From assembly GCA_015068735.1 (NCBI GenBank), contig SVJW01000016.1:1-34205 (forward strand): DNA of 34,205 nucleotides. The letters run 5' to 3'. Position 1 is the stretch's first letter; each line of letters starts with the position of its first letter. Source of the stretch: Oscillospiraceae bacterium (lineage in GTDB: Bacteria; Bacillota; Clostridia; UMGS1883). Both the position numbers and the translations under genes were made by a program. The notes under the pieces are model-generated. The model saw nothing but the letters and a program-made list of their open reading frames with translations, did no database searches and had not been told where the DNA came from. This document shows, piece after piece, positions 16,024-25,471 of this stretch.

Positions 16024-16068
16024 GTCAATTTAGTCATTAAGCACTCAAATGACTAAATTGACTTGACA
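16018..16068. repeat. 21-bp perfect inverted repeat, probable operator
   Basis: The arms 16018-16038 and 16048-16068 are exact reverse complements across a nine-base spacer. Each arm contains TTGACTTGACA and TGACTAAATTGA. There is no T-run outside the arms, so it is not a simple terminator. Overlap with the -35 box points to repression of the fic-hsd operon. Confidence 0.75.
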
Positions 16069-16075
16069 ATAAAAA

Positions 16076-16097
16076 GAGCTTGCGAATTCGCAAGCTC
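16076..16097 (-). terminator. Terminator after the MecA-like gene
   Basis: GAGCTTGCGAA/TTCGCAAGCTC is a perfect 22-base palindrome, followed leftward by TTTTTATT. It lies seven bases after the stop of the MecA-like gene and separates the housekeeping operon from the defence operon. Confidence 0.85.
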
Positions 16098-16104
16098 GGT
16101 TTGT

Positions 16105-16713
16105 TTATTCACTAAACTTATTTCTTATAAACAAAAATGCACTGTTTTTCACGATTGCTTTGCCGTGTTCTTCCACTATACTGCGGTAGGATTCGGAGCA
16201 TACTGCACCGAATTCCGATGCTTTTGGTATGTATGTGGGAAGCATTGTCATATAATACTTATCCTTGTAGGAATAAAGGCTTCCCCAGAAGCATTCGCGC
16301 ATTACATGGCACATTCTGATAACATCTTCAAAATCAAGAAGTTCTATCATAGTGCTGACAGAGGGTTTATTTTCTTCTTTCTTGTCATTTATCTCTTTCA
16401 AATCTTTTTGCAAAAGGTCAAGGTTTATTTTAGAAAGTTTGTCAAAAAGCTTCTTCTCCTCTTCATTATCAACTTTGGTAACAAAGAGTGTCATTTCGCT
16501 TTTTTCAGCCTGAATAGCCGCTTCCACCACCAGGCGTGCATTGTCACAGGTGAATCCCACCTCTGCCTCCGCACGGCGGAGAAGTTTAAAGAATGCCTCT
16601 CTTGATTCGGGGGAGTTCTTCGCCATTGCGTCAAAGGAAATTCCCAGCCCTCTGCAATCCTCCGCATTCATTGTAACTTTGATTTTATTTGATTTTAAAA
16701 GTTCAAACTTCAC
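16105..16713 (-). CDS. MecA-like adaptor protein
   Basis: This 202-aa protein resembles the MecA/NegA adaptor family, which brings substrates to the ClpC-ClpP protease. The N-terminal domain has the pattern KIKVTMNAEDCRGLGISFDA and FKLLRRAEAEVGF; the C-terminal domain, about residues 130-200, begins DFEDVIRMCHVM and contains SLYSYKDKYYMTML and SIVEEHGKAIV, matching the Clp-binding half. GTG at 16713 follows AGAGGTG and gives a family-like N-terminus; an in-frame GTG at 16749 lies within the end of the upstream gene. It is the last gene of the run from gpmI, beside an AraC-type regulator and a secreted protease. Substrates cannot be told from sequence. Confidence 0.8.
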   Translation of the reverse strand: MKFELLKSNKIKVTMNAEDCRGLGISFDAMAKNSPESREAFFKLLRRAEAEVGFTCDNARLVVEAAIQAEKSEMTLFVTKVDNEEEKKLFDKLSKINLDLLQKDLKEINDKKEENKPSVSTMIELLDFEDVIRMCHVMRECFWGSLYSYKDKYYMTMLPTYIPKASEFGAVCSESYRSIVEEHGKAIVKNSAFLFIRNKFSE

Positions 16714-16727
16714 TCTTGTCACCTCTT

Positions 16728-17330
16728 TTACAAATATTTCTTTTTCCACATACCGGGAGTTAATCCCATATGCTTTTTAAATGTACGGATATATGTTTCC
16801 ACGGAAGAAAAGCCCACGGAAAGCGCTGTATTTTCAACAGACATATTTTCCTTTAAAAAATCAAGGCTCTTTTCACATCTTCCTTTTCCGATGTAGTCAC
16901 CGGGAGTAATGCCGATGTTTTCACAAAACAGCTTTACAAGACTGCTTTGCGAAACTCCTGTATATTCTGCTACAGCACCTACAGTCAGCTGATTACTAAA
17001 AAGATTTTCCTCTACAAAATCAAGTGCCTTTGCGTAGGATTCCAGTTTTTCCTCTTTCAACGAATCCTTGATTTTTCTGCAAAGATAATCTATACATTCC
17101 CTTGCAGAAAGTCTGTTTTTAAACAAATCCGCTGTCAGTTTCTTAACATCCGCATAAAATGCCGGAAACCTATCGTTAAGGTATTTCGCCACTTCTATAA
17201 GGAGAATTTTCTCCCTTGCTTCGGCATATTCACTGCAAGCTGCCCTTTCTTTTATTTCTGTCAAAAATGCTTCAGCACTACGATTTTCCCCGTTAATTAT
17301 AAAGTTTACAAGTTGATTCTTGTGTTCCAT
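16728..17330 (-). CDS. AraC-type HTH regulator
   Basis: This 200-aa protein has an N-terminal helical region of unknown role (about 1-95) and an AraC-type DNA-binding domain (about 98-198) with two helix-turn-helix units: SNQLTVGAVAEYTGVSQSSL and NTALSVGFSSVETYIRTFKK, ending in GLTPGMWKKKY. The N-terminal half shows no cupin or arabinose-binding motif. It starts four bases after the stop of the S41 protease gene and is followed closely by the MecA-like gene, so the three are probably co-transcribed. Targets are unknown. Confidence 0.88.
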   Translation of the reverse strand: MEHKNQLVNFIINGENRSAEAFLTEIKERAACSEYAEAREKILLIEVAKYLNDRFPAFYADVKKLTADLFKNRLSARECIDYLCRKIKDSLKEEKLESYAKALDFVEENLFSNQLTVGAVAEYTGVSQSSLVKLFCENIGITPGDYIGKGRCEKSLDFLKENMSVENTALSVGFSSVETYIRTFKKHMGLTPGMWKKKYL

Positions 17331-17334
17331 ACGA

Positions 17335-18789
17335 TTATCTGAAATGCTTTATAGCAGCCTCCATCTGAAGGTCTATTACCTGGTCAAGCTGGCTGTAATC
17401 GTAGTCGTTCAAGAACATAAATTCACCAACACCGGGAATTCCCGTTATATCATAACCCAAAGTTGCCTGCAAACGGGAAACTGCATCCTTTGTTGTATCG
17501 TCAAACACTTCATCGGCTTCTTTCATAAGTCCAACGGCAACAAGTCTCTGCTCAAGAGCCATAACCATATTTCCGTCAAGCTTTTCTTCAGAAAGCTTTG
17601 TAACATCAATCGGAACAAACTCTTCCTCGTTTACTTTGATTTCAAGGTTTTCAACATAAACATCGGGTGTTACGCCGACAGTATGGATTCTCTTGCCTGT
17701 ATAGGTGTAGAACTCACCAACAGTATATTTAAAGCCTGCACCGTTTATAGCACGGTTAAGAACCTGCATACTTCCTTTTCCGTATGTTTTAGTGCCGATA
17801 ATATCTCCGGCACCTCTTGACTGAATTGCCATAGCAAGAAATTCGCTGGCAGATGCGCTGTTTTCGTTTACAAGTACAACTAGGTCAAAATTGGGAGCAT
17901 GGAAGTTTTCGCTGTAAATAAACTCATTCTTGGTCTCATCTTTATAACGAAGCTCGGCAATTTTTCCCGCACTTATGAAGACATTTGCAATTCCGATAGC
18001 CGCATTAAGGTCACCTCCGGGGTTATCACGAAGGTCAAGAATAACATTATCCACAAACTTGGACTGAAGGTCTTTAACAAGAGTTTTCATTTCCTCAGGC
18101 GAATTGGATGTAAACTGATCCAGCTTTATATATGCGGTATCCTTGTCAATCATTTCCGATTCAATCTGAGAAACTACTACTGTATCACGAACACAGGTAA
18201 ATTCGATTTCATCCTTACCGCGGCGTACCTTTACCTTTACTTCGGTTCCGATGGGGCCGACTACCATTTCTCTTACCTTAGCGGAGCTTAAACCCTCCGT
18301 GCTCTGTCCGTTAACGCCTATAATATAGTCGTTAGCAAGTATACCTGCCTTGTATGCAGGACCACCCTCAATTACAGAAAGGACTAATACACCATTGGAA
18401 TTTTCAGTAATGGTAACACCTATTCCTGAAAATTCGCCTGCTACATCTTCCGTCATTAATTTGTATTCTTCGGGGGTATAAAAGGCTGCATGTTCGTCCT
18501 TAAGAGCGCCTATCATCGCCTTAATAACGCTGTTTATGTCAAACTTACCCTCGTCTATCAGGTTGCATACAACGGCAAACAAAAGTTCCTCGTCATCAAT
18601 GCCGTAATAGTAGTTATCAGCAATTGAATGAGCATAAACCTGAACAATTTTCTTTTGCATATAGTTGGAATACTCTTCAACCTCTGCCTGTTGTTCTTCA
18701 GGTGTTTTTACAGGTTCTTCTGCAAATACAGAGACAGAGAAGAGCATTATAAGCGCAAGTAAAAGCGCTAAAAACTTATTCTTTCTCAT
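17335..18789 (-). CDS. Secreted S41 (C-terminal processing) protease with PDZ
   Basis: This 484-aa protein belongs to the CtpA/CtpB family of serine proteases. An N-terminal signal or anchor segment (MRKNKFLALLLALIMLFSVS) leads to a PDZ domain at about 118-200 (GEFSGIGVTI to VKVRRG) and the S41 catalytic core at about 215-370. The nucleophile lies in the SASASE segment and the lysine in GTKTYGKG, both conserved. The last 80 residues look like a peptidoglycan-binding repeat (ALEQRLVAVGLM, RLQATLGYDITG). ATG at 18789 follows AAAGGG and yields a proper signal peptide; an in-frame ATG at 18834 lies in the end of argS. Bacillus CtpB acts in sporulation signalling; a similar role here is only possible. 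Confidence 0.93.
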   Translation of the reverse strand: MRKNKFLALLLALIMLFSVSVFAEEPVKTPEEQQAEVEEYSNYMQKKIVQVYAHSIADNYYYGIDDEELLFAVVCNLIDEGKFDINSVIKAMIGALKDEHAAFYTPEEYKLMTEDVAGEFSGIGVTITENSNGVLVLSVIEGGPAYKAGILANDYIIGVNGQSTEGLSSAKVREMVVGPIGTEVKVKVRRGKDEIEFTCVRDTVVVSQIESEMIDKDTAYIKLDQFTSNSPEEMKTLVKDLQSKFVDNVILDLRDNPGGDLNAAIGIANVFISAGKIAELRYKDETKNEFIYSENFHAPNFDLVVLVNENSASASEFLAMAIQSRGAGDIIGTKTYGKGSMQVLNRAINGAGFKYTVGEFYTYTGKRIHTVGVTPDVYVENLEIKVNEEEFVPIDVTKLSEEKLDGNMVMALEQRLVAVGLMKEADEVFDDTTKDAVSRLQATLGYDITGIPGVGEFMFLNDYDYSQLDQVIDLQMEAAIKHFR

Positions 18790-18814
18790 GATATTTTCCC
18801 TTTCGTAAAAGTTA

Positions 18815-20494
18815 TTACATTTTTTCGGGGGCACTTACACCGAGAATATCAAGAACATTCTTGATTACAATTCTTGTAGACTCAATAAGCTTAAGACGGG
18901 CGCACATAAGATTTTCTTCCTCATCACGAACACGACAAGCGTTGTAGAATGAATGGAAATGTGATGCCACATCTATAAGATAATGTGTAAGATTGCTGGG
19001 GTCAAAGCTTTCTGCGGAAGCTTTAATTTCCTCGGGAAGACGTGCAAGAGTTTCAAGAAGTTCGATTTCTTCATCCTTCTTAAGAAGAGATGCGTCAATA
19101 TCAGAAACCTTAGGCACTTTAACACCACTTTCTTCAAGAATTCTGATTATTGAGCAGATTCTTGCATGAGCGTACTGAACATAGAACACGGGGTTTTCAT
19201 TTGTTTGACTTACTGCCAAGTCAAGATCGAAATCCATATGGCTTCCTGCCGCACGCATATTGAAGAAGAAACGTGCTGCATCTACACCGATTTCATCGAT
19301 AAGGTCAGCGAGGGTAATCATCTTACCTGTACGCTTACTCATTCTCGCAACCTCACCGTTACGCATAAGGCGTACAAGCTGAATTACAAGCACGTCAAGT
19401 TTATCTCCGCTGATACCTACCGCTTCCATAGCACCTTTCATACGGGCAATATGTCCGTGGTGGTCTGCACCCCAGATATTGATTGCAAGGTCGAAACCTC
19501 TCTCTTCCAGCTTATTGCGATGATATGCAATATCTGCCGCAAAGTATGTGGGAATACCGTTTGCACGAACAAGAACATCGTCCTTTTCGCTACCAAACTC
19601 TGTAGACTTAATCCAAAGAGCACCGTCTTTTTCATAGGTAATGTTGCTATTTTTAAGTTTTTCAAGAGTTTCTGCTACACTGCCACCGTTATGGAGTGTG
19701 CTTTCATAAAACCATACATCATAATTGATGCCGTACTTTGTAAGGGTTTCCTGAAGTGCGGCGATGTTAAGAGGGAGCGCATATGCTACAAGAGCATCCT
19801 TTCTCTCCTGTTCTTCTTTGTCAAGAAGAATGTCTCCGTATTTATCAATATAGTTTTGTGCGTGAACGCGGATGTCGTCACCCTGATAACCATCCTCAGG
19901 AAATTCTACTGCATCCTCGCCCTTAAGAATCTGGATATAACGGGCATCAAGGCTTCTGCCGAATTTATCAATCTGCGCACCTGCGTCATTGATATAAAAT
20001 TCCTTTGTTACGTCCCACCCTGCACGGGAGAGAACATTGCTTAATGTATCGCCAAGCGCACCACCGCGGGCATTACCCATATGCATGGGACCTGTGGGGT
20101 TTGCACTGACAAATTCAACTACAACCTTTTTGCCGTCAGCAACATTTACATTACCGTAGGCTTCCTTTTCTTCCTCAATTTCAGCCATTACGTTATAAAG
20201 ATAGCTCTTATCAAGGTAGAAATTGATAAAGCCGGGGCCTGCAATCTCAATTTTAGTTGCGCCAAGCGCCTCCGCCTTAAGATTTGCAACAATGTTTTCA
20301 GCGATTGCACGGGGAGCTGACTTTGCAGCGCGCGCAAGCATCATTGCGAGGTTAATTGCATAATCTCCGTTGCCCTTATCCTTGGGAACTTCAATTGTAA
20401 AGGCAGGAATCTCAATTTCGGGATATGCCGCCTTTGCCGCCTCCATTGCCGCATTATATATCTGTGATTTCTTCATAGAAAGCGTATTTGCCAT
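18815..20494 (-). CDS. argS: Arginyl-tRNA synthetase
   Basis: This 559-aa class I synthetase charges tRNA-Arg. It has the N-terminal Add1 domain (about 1-100), the ATP-binding HIGH-like motif in NPTGPMHMGNARGG, and the KMSK-like motif ARMSKRTGKMI; the C-terminal DALR anticodon-binding domain begins at about 435 (NPVFYVQYAHARI). ATG at 20494 follows AAAGGAAG, giving the N-terminus MANTLSMKKS. It follows the DUF1934 gene, an order also seen in Bacillus (ywiB-argS), and precedes the S41 protease gene. Confidence 0.96.
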   Translation of the reverse strand: MANTLSMKKSQIYNAAMEAAKAAYPEIEIPAFTIEVPKDKGNGDYAINLAMMLARAAKSAPRAIAENIVANLKAEALGATKIEIAGPGFINFYLDKSYLYNVMAEIEEEKEAYGNVNVADGKKVVVEFVSANPTGPMHMGNARGGALGDTLSNVLSRAGWDVTKEFYINDAGAQIDKFGRSLDARYIQILKGEDAVEFPEDGYQGDDIRVHAQNYIDKYGDILLDKEEQERKDALVAYALPLNIAALQETLTKYGINYDVWFYESTLHNGGSVAETLEKLKNSNITYEKDGALWIKSTEFGSEKDDVLVRANGIPTYFAADIAYHRNKLEERGFDLAINIWGADHHGHIARMKGAMEAVGISGDKLDVLVIQLVRLMRNGEVARMSKRTGKMITLADLIDEIGVDAARFFFNMRAAGSHMDFDLDLAVSQTNENPVFYVQYAHARICSIIRILEESGVKVPKVSDIDASLLKKDEEIELLETLARLPEEIKASAESFDPSNLTHYLIDVASHFHSFYNACRVRDEEENLMCARLKLIESTRIVIKNVLDILGVSAPEKM

Positions 20495-20521
20495 GAAAAA
20501 TCTTCCTTTCATCGTTATGTA

Positions 20522-20941
20522 TTAAGCTCTTACTGTAAGGGAAATTCCGTTACGGGAGCGCGAAATGTTGTTTATGTCCATTATATAATCAATATCGATA
20601 TTTCCGCCATTTTCGTCAAGGGAAACATTGATATCATTTGCCGTCACGCTGATTGTGAAATCACCGTAAGGCGTTTCATAATGCCCTATATGGCACTTCC
20701 CTTTCTCAAAAATCATATGGGTATTTGTCTGCCCGTGGCGCATCATAGTAACTATGCCGTCGGGGGAAACTTTAAGGGTGGTCTTGCATTTCTCCATTCC
20801 CGAAAAATCACCCTCCGCATAACTCAGGTAGTATTTTCCGTCTTTGTCGTAAAAAGTACCTGCCGTGGTAATTTCCATACCGTTTTTATCGTCGCCATAG
20901 TCCTGACTGCCCTTTATCGATATGTAAACGTCTTTTTTCAT
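20522..20941 (-). CDS. DUF1934 protein (YwiB-like)
   Basis: This 139-aa protein is a small beta-rich cytosolic protein of the DUF1934/YwiB family, lipocalin-like in fold, with unknown function. Evidence is its length, the pattern YISIKGSQDYGDDKNGMEI at the start, YYLSYAEGDFSGMEKCKTTL, and the strict neighbourhood: it lies directly before argS as in many Firmicutes. Its start shares one base with the murI stop, so translation is coupled. Confidence 0.88.
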   Translation of the reverse strand: MKKDVYISIKGSQDYGDDKNGMEITTAGTFYDKDGKYYLSYAEGDFSGMEKCKTTLKVSPDGIVTMMRHGQTNTHMIFEKGKCHIGHYETPYGDFTISVTANDINVSLDENGGNIDIDYIMDINNISRSRNGISLTVRA

Positions 20942-21741
20942 TAGTCGAACACCTCCAGGTGTACCTTTCCGTCAATGGGTTTTCCTAAAAAAGTACTTCC
21001 GAGCTGAGTGAAGTTTTCTACCGAGTCAGAAACGTAAAATTCGCTGTTTCCGTGATCTTTATCGCTGAGAAGTCCTTCTTTTTCAAGATAACTCTTTGCC
21101 TCCTCCGCCGCAAGTGCGCCGGGACTTAAAAGAGTAACCCCCTCTCCCATTATAGCCGAAATAACTTTCGTAAGCAAGGGGTAATGTGTGCATCCTAAGA
21201 TAAGTGTATCCACATTTGCCTCTTTCAGGGGTTTAAGATAATCTTTGGCAATTATCATTGCCGCTTCACTTTCGGCGTACCCATTTTCAACAAGGGGAAC
21301 AAACATAGGGCAGGCATTGGAAAAAACCTCCATTTTGGGGTTTAATTCCTTTATGAGTTCCTCATACTTTCCGCTTTTAACAGTTCCGCTTGTTCCGATA
21401 ACGCCGATGCGTCCTGTCTTTGTCACCTCTACGGCTTTTTTGCAGGCACTTTCCAGAACGCCCATTATTTTTATGTCGTACTTATCCCGAAGTATGGGAA
21501 GAGCAACCGAGCTTGCAGTTCCGCAAGCGGCAATAATGAATTTTATATCGTGCCTGAGCAAAAAATCGATATCGTCTTTTGTGTAGCGGATAATGGTTTC
21601 ACGGCTCCTTGTTCCGTAGGGGACACGCCCGGTGTCACCAAAATAGATGATGTCTTCACCGGGCATAATCCTCTGAATTTCTCTTACCGTGGTAAGGCCA
21701 CCCAATCCGCTGTCAAAGATTCCGATGGGGTGATTTTTCAT
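20941..21741 (-). CDS. murI: Glutamate racemase
   Basis: This 266-aa enzyme interconverts L- and D-glutamate for peptidoglycan. It has the entry IGIFDSGLGGLTTV, DTGRVPYG, and the two catalytic cysteines C73 (AACGTASS) and C184 (LGCTHYP). The family often has AACNTAS; glycine in place of asparagine after C73 is seen in clostridial homologues as far as I recall. The end couples to the DUF1934 gene by one base. It follows gpmI by 20 bases in one operon. Confidence 0.94.
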   Translation of the reverse strand: MKNHPIGIFDSGLGGLTTVREIQRIMPGEDIIYFGDTGRVPYGTRSRETIIRYTKDDIDFLLRHDIKFIIAACGTASSVALPILRDKYDIKIMGVLESACKKAVEVTKTGRIGVIGTSGTVKSGKYEELIKELNPKMEVFSNACPMFVPLVENGYAESEAAMIIAKDYLKPLKEANVDTLILGCTHYPLLTKVISAIMGEGVTLLSPGALAAEEAKSYLEKEGLLSDKDHGNSEFYVSDSVENFTQLGSTFLGKPIDGKVHLEVFD

Positions 21742-21761
21742 AATAACTCTCCTAATTCGAA

Positions 21762-23282
21762 TTATTTAATAAGACTTTCGCCTGTCATTTCTGAGGGCTT
21801 TTCTATTCCCATAATATCGAGAAGTGTGGGCGCAATGTCTGCAAGTCTTCCACCTTCGCGAAGTTCTACATCCTTACCCACTACGATAAAGGGAACGGGG
21901 TTTGTTGTGTGTGCAGTAAATACATCCTTTGTTTCAGGGTCAACCATCTGGTCTGCATTACCGTGGTCAGCAGTAATACAAACGATACCGCCCTTTGCCT
22001 TTATTGCATCTACAACCTTGCCAACGCAGGTGTCAACAGTTTCAACCGCCTTAACCGCACACTCAAATACGCCTGTGTGACCAACCATATCGCAGTTTGC
22101 AAAGTTAAGGATGATGCAGTCGTACTTATCGCTTTCAATTCGCTTCAATACTTCCTCTGTAACCTCGTTAGCGCTCATTTCGGGCTGAAGGTCATAGGTT
22201 GCAACCTTGGGAGATGCGATAAGCGCGCGGTCCTCATTATTATAGGGAGCTTCAACACCGCCATTGAAGAAGAATGTAACGTGTGCATACTTCTCTGTTT
22301 CTGCGATACGAAGCTGAGTAAGACCTTTTTCTGCAATATATTCGCCGAATGTATTTGTAAGGGACTCGGGCTTGAATGCAACGTCAACATTGGGCATCTT
22401 TGCATCGTACTGTGTCATACATACATAGTAAAGCGGGAAGAACCCATTCTTTCTTTCAAATCCGTCAAAATCAGCATCCACAAATGTACGGGTGATTTCT
22501 CTTGCTCTGTCGGGGCGGAAGTTGAAGCAGATTACGCTGTCATTTGCACCGATTGTTGCGCCCTCGGTAACAACTGTGGGAACGATAAATTCGTCTGTTA
22601 CGCCATTATCGTAAGATTTCTGCATAGCATCTACTGCATCGGGATTCTTTTCACCCTCACCGTAAACGAGTGCAGCATATGCCTTCTCAACTCTTTCCCA
22701 ACGGTTGTCACGGTCCATTGCGTAGTATCTGCCTGAAAGAACACCGATTTTACCAACACCGATTTCATCGAGCTTTTCCTGCAGAGTCTTTACAAAGTCA
22801 ATACCGCTTGTGGGAGAAACGTCACGTCCGTCCATGAAGCCGTGAACGAAAACCTTTTCAAGACCGTTTCTCTTTGCCATTTCAACTGCGGCATAAAGAT
22901 GTGTGATGTGGCTGTGAACACCACCGTCGGACAGAAGTCCGTAAAGGTGAAGTGCGCTGTCGTTCTTCTTACAGTTTTCGATAGCCTTTACAAAAGCATC
23001 TTTTGTGAAGAAGTCACCGTCTGCGATGGATTTTGTAATTCTGGTAAGCTCCTGATAAACGATTCTTCCTGCACCAATGTTGGTATGACCAACTTCGCTG
23101 TTACCCATCTGTCCGTCGGGAAGGCCTACATCCATACCGCTTGCATTGATGAGGGTATTGGGACATTCGGAGAGAAGTTTATCCATAACGGGAGTTTTGG
23201 CGCTATATACGGCATTTCCTTCAGTTGAGGGGTTATATCCGTACCCGTCAAGTATCATAAGCATTATAGGTTTTTTTGTCAT
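21762..23282 (-). CDS. gpmI: 2,3-bisphosphoglycerate-independent phosphoglycerate mutase
   Basis: This 506-aa manganese enzyme interconverts 3- and 2-phosphoglycerate in glycolysis. It has the alkaline-phosphatase-fold entry MLMILDGYGY, the phosphorylated serine S62 in GQMGNSEVGHTNIG, the inserted phosphotransferase domain with VHSHITHLYA and FMDGRDVSPTSG, and the metal site ADHGNADQM near the end. ATG at 23282 gives the usual N-terminus MTKKPIMLM. It has its own promoter and is separated from tpiA by a terminator, so it begins the long leftward operon through the MecA-like gene. Confidence 0.96.
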   Translation of the reverse strand: MTKKPIMLMILDGYGYNPSTEGNAVYSAKTPVMDKLLSECPNTLINASGMDVGLPDGQMGNSEVGHTNIGAGRIVYQELTRITKSIADGDFFTKDAFVKAIENCKKNDSALHLYGLLSDGGVHSHITHLYAAVEMAKRNGLEKVFVHGFMDGRDVSPTSGIDFVKTLQEKLDEIGVGKIGVLSGRYYAMDRDNRWERVEKAYAALVYGEGEKNPDAVDAMQKSYDNGVTDEFIVPTVVTEGATIGANDSVICFNFRPDRAREITRTFVDADFDGFERKNGFFPLYYVCMTQYDAKMPNVDVAFKPESLTNTFGEYIAEKGLTQLRIAETEKYAHVTFFFNGGVEAPYNNEDRALIASPKVATYDLQPEMSANEVTEEVLKRIESDKYDCIILNFANCDMVGHTGVFECAVKAVETVDTCVGKVVDAIKAKGGIVCITADHGNADQMVDPETKDVFTAHTTNPVPFIVVGKDVELREGGRLADIAPTLLDIMGIEKPSEMTGESLIK

Positions 23283-23330
23283 TTTGTACCATACCTTTCT
23301 GATAACCAAAAGCGAGTAATCTTAACCTCG

Positions 23331-23359
23331 ATTATTCTCTTTAGGCTAAAATTTTTCAA
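23331..23359 (-). promoter_or_regulatory. Probable sigma-A promoter of gpmI
   Basis: Read leftward, TTGAAA (23354-23359) and AATAAT (23331-23336) are 17 bases apart, one mismatch from consensus in each element. It lies just beyond the tpiA terminator. Confidence 0.6.
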
Positions 23360-23374
23360 TCCTTAAAAACGGAC

Positions 23375-23406
23375 AAAAAGGCTGTTGGGCAAAGAGCTCA
23401 ACAGCC
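23375..23406 (-). terminator. Terminator after tpiA
   Basis: GGCTGTTG (23380-23387) pairs with CAACAGCC (23399-23406) and leads into TTTTT on the minus strand. It begins about 13 bases after the tpiA stop. Confidence 0.8.
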
Positions 23407-23419
23407 ATCTGTGCAAAAA

Positions 23420-24166
23420 TCATGCGTTACAGATGATGGAGAAGTCATCAGGCTTAAGGCTTGCACCGCCAACAAGACCGCCGTCAATATCGCTCATAGC
23501 GAAAAGCTCAGCCGCGCAGTCCTTGTTTACGCTGCCGCCATAGAGGATACGGATGTTAGCTGCAGTTTCTTCGTCGTAGATACCTGCAAGACATTCTCTG
23601 ATATCCTTACATACTTCGTTAGCCTGCTCGCTTGTTGCAACCTTACCTGTACCGATAGCCCAGATAGGCTCATATGCAACTACAATCTTAACTGCATCTT
23701 CCTTGGAGATACCGCGGAATGCAATCTTGATCTGACTGCGAATGAAGTCAAAAGTGATTGTATCTTCTCTCTGCTTAAGGGATTCACCGCAACAAAGCAC
23801 GGGGATAAGGTCGTACTTGAGTGCCTGAATAACCTTTGCGTTTACTGTATCGTCTGTTTCAGCGAAGTATTCACGTCTTTCACTGTGGCCGATGATAACG
23901 TATTCAACGCCGATTTCCTTAAGCATCTGGGCGCTGATTTCACCTGTGAATGCACCCTTGTCTTCAAAGTGAAGATTCTGTGCACCGATTTTAATATTGC
24001 TGCCCTCTGCAGCTTTAACTGCAGCAGGAAGGCAAACGTATGTGGGGCAGATAAGAACATCGTTCTTACAACCTGCAACCTTGCCCTTAAGCTCGTTAAT
24101 CATAGCTTCTGCCTGAGAGGGAGTGTTGTTCATTTTCCAGTTGCCTGCGGCAAGGATCTTTCTCAT
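23420..24166 (-). CDS. tpiA: Triosephosphate isomerase
   Basis: This 248-aa TIM-barrel enzyme interconverts dihydroxyacetone phosphate and glyceraldehyde 3-phosphate. The active-site residues are all visible: K11 in AAGNWKMN, H94 in IIGHSERR, E166 in [11 protein letters not shown], and the phosphate loop LYGGSV near the end. ATG at 24166 gives the normal N-terminus; a TTG nine bases earlier is less likely. It follows pgk by 36 bases, forming a pgk-tpiA unit closed by a terminator. Confidence 0.96.
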   Translation of the reverse strand: MRKILAAGNWKMNNTPSQAEAMINELKGKVAGCKNDVLICPTYVCLPAAVKAAEGSNIKIGAQNLHFEDKGAFTGEISAQMLKEIGVEYVIIGHSERREYFAETDDTVNAKVIQALKYDLIPVLCCGESLKQREDTITFDFIRSQIKIAFRGISKEDAVKIVVAYEPIWAIGTGKVATSEQANEVCKDIRECLAGIYDEETAANIRILYGGSVNKDCAAELFAMSDIDGGLVGGASLKPDDFSIICNA

Positions 24167-24202
24167 AGTTTTCAATTCCTTTCAAAAAACGTTCTGTTCG
24201 GA

Positions 24203-25384
24203 TTACTTATTCTGGAGAGCCACAATACCGGGAAGTTCCTTACCTTCAAGGAATTCAAGGCTTGCACCGCCACCTGTGGAGATGTGGCTCATCTTGTCGC
24301 CAAGGCCTGCCTGGTTAACTGCTGCAACGCTGTCGCCACCGCCGATAACTGTTGTAGCATCGATTTCAGAGAGAACCTGTGCGATTGCGTTTGTACCCTT
24401 TGCGAAGTTTTCCATTTCAAATACGCCCATGGGTCCGTTCCAAACAACTGTCTTTGCATCCTTAACAGCGTTGGAGAAGAGTTCGATTGACTTAGGACCG
24501 ATGTCAAGTCCCTGCCAGCCGGCTTCAATGCCTCCCTCGGGAACTACTTTGCTTTCTGCATCGTTATTAAATTCCTTAGCAACTACTGTATCGATAGGAA
24601 GAAGAAGCTTATCTCCTGCCTTTGCCATCATTTCCTTAGCATAGTCGATGTAGTCCTTTTCAAGAAGGCTGTCGCCTACTTCCTGACCCTTTGCAGCCAT
24701 GAATGTGTATGCCATACCGCCACCGATGATGAGCTTGTCAACCTTGTCAAGAAGATTTTCAATTACGCTGATCTTGCTGGAAACCTTGCTACCGCCGAGG
24801 ATTGCAACAAGAGGACGAACGGGATTATTAACTGCATTGCCGAGGAATTCGATCTCCTTCTGAATGAGGTAACCGCAAACTGCAGGAAGATAATCTGCAA
24901 CACCAACTGTGGAGCAGTGAGCTCTGTGAGCTGTACCGAATGCATCGTTAACAAAGATTTCTGCAAGAGAAGCAAGTTCCTTGCTGAATGTTTCAATATT
25001 CTTTGTTTCTTCTGCTCTGTAACGAGTGTTTTCAAGTAGAACGATGTCGCCATCCTTCATCTCTGCAACTGCTTTCTTTGCATTTTCGCCAACAACGTTA
25101 GCATCTGCTGCAAATACTACTTCCTTACCAAGTTTTTCGGAAAGTCTCTTTGCTACGGGAGCAAGTGAGAACTCGGGCTTAGGCTCACCCTTGGGCTTAC
25201 CCATATGAGAGCAAAGAATAACCTTTGCGCCGTTATCTGCAAGATATTTGATTGTGGGCATAGCGCCTACAATTCTGTTTTCGTCTGTAATGTTTCCGTC
25301 TTTGTCAAGGGGTACGTTAAAGTCGCAACGAACGAGAACTTTCTTACCCTGTACCTGAATGTCTTCAATAGTCTTTTTGTTCAT
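24203..25384 (-). CDS. pgk: Phosphoglycerate kinase
   Basis: This 393-aa monomeric enzyme makes ATP from 1,3-bisphosphoglycerate. The N-domain carries [15 protein letters not shown] and the substrate site SHMGKPKGE; the hinge and C-domain carry [19 protein letters not shown] and [15 protein letters not shown] precedes the ATG. It leads the pgk-tpiA operon; gap, usually just upstream, is not present here, and an unrelated PepSY lipoprotein gene lies there instead. Confidence 0.97.
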   Translation of the reverse strand: MNKKTIEDIQVQGKKVLVRCDFNVPLDKDGNITDENRIVGAMPTIKYLADNGAKVILCSHMGKPKGEPKPEFSLAPVAKRLSEKLGKEVVFAADANVVGENAKKAVAEMKDGDIVLLENTRYRAEETKNIETFSKELASLAEIFVNDAFGTAHRAHCSTVGVADYLPAVCGYLIQKEIEFLGNAVNNPVRPLVAILGGSKVSSKISVIENLLDKVDKLIIGGGMAYTFMAAKGQEVGDSLLEKDYIDYAKEMMAKAGDKLLLPIDTVVAKEFNNDAESKVVPEGGIEAGWQGLDIGPKSIELFSNAVKDAKTVVWNGPMGVFEMENFAKGTNAIAQVLSEIDATTVIGGGDSVAAVNQAGLGDKMSHISTGGGASLEFLEGKELPGIVALQNK

Positions 25385-25436
25385 TCTAAATCACCTCATA
25401 AAAATATATCATAAAATTTTTTCTTACTCATTTTTA

Positions 25437-25466
25437 CGATAGAGCCTACTTCCAGTTCTATCATCC
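25437..25466 (-). promoter_or_regulatory. Small hairpin near the start of the pgk leader
   Basis: Just after the -10 element, GATAGA and TCTATC can pair across about 13 bases, placing a weak hairpin at the 5' end of the pgk message. It might stabilise the RNA or bind a regulator. The evidence is only the symmetry. Confidence 0.25.
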
Positions 25467-25471
25467 TATAT

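Noticed and set aside
19166..20044. Rightward open frame of about 292 codons opposite argS
   Set aside because: It is antisense to a complete argS, and its composition is that of a shadow frame.
21909..22736. Rightward open frame of about 275 codons opposite gpmI
   Set aside because: It lies wholly within gpmI on the other strand and has no family character.
23411..24490. Long rightward open frame of about 359 codons opposite tpiA and pgk
   Set aside because: It is the complement of two certain enzymes, with cysteine-rich nonsense composition and no ribosome site.
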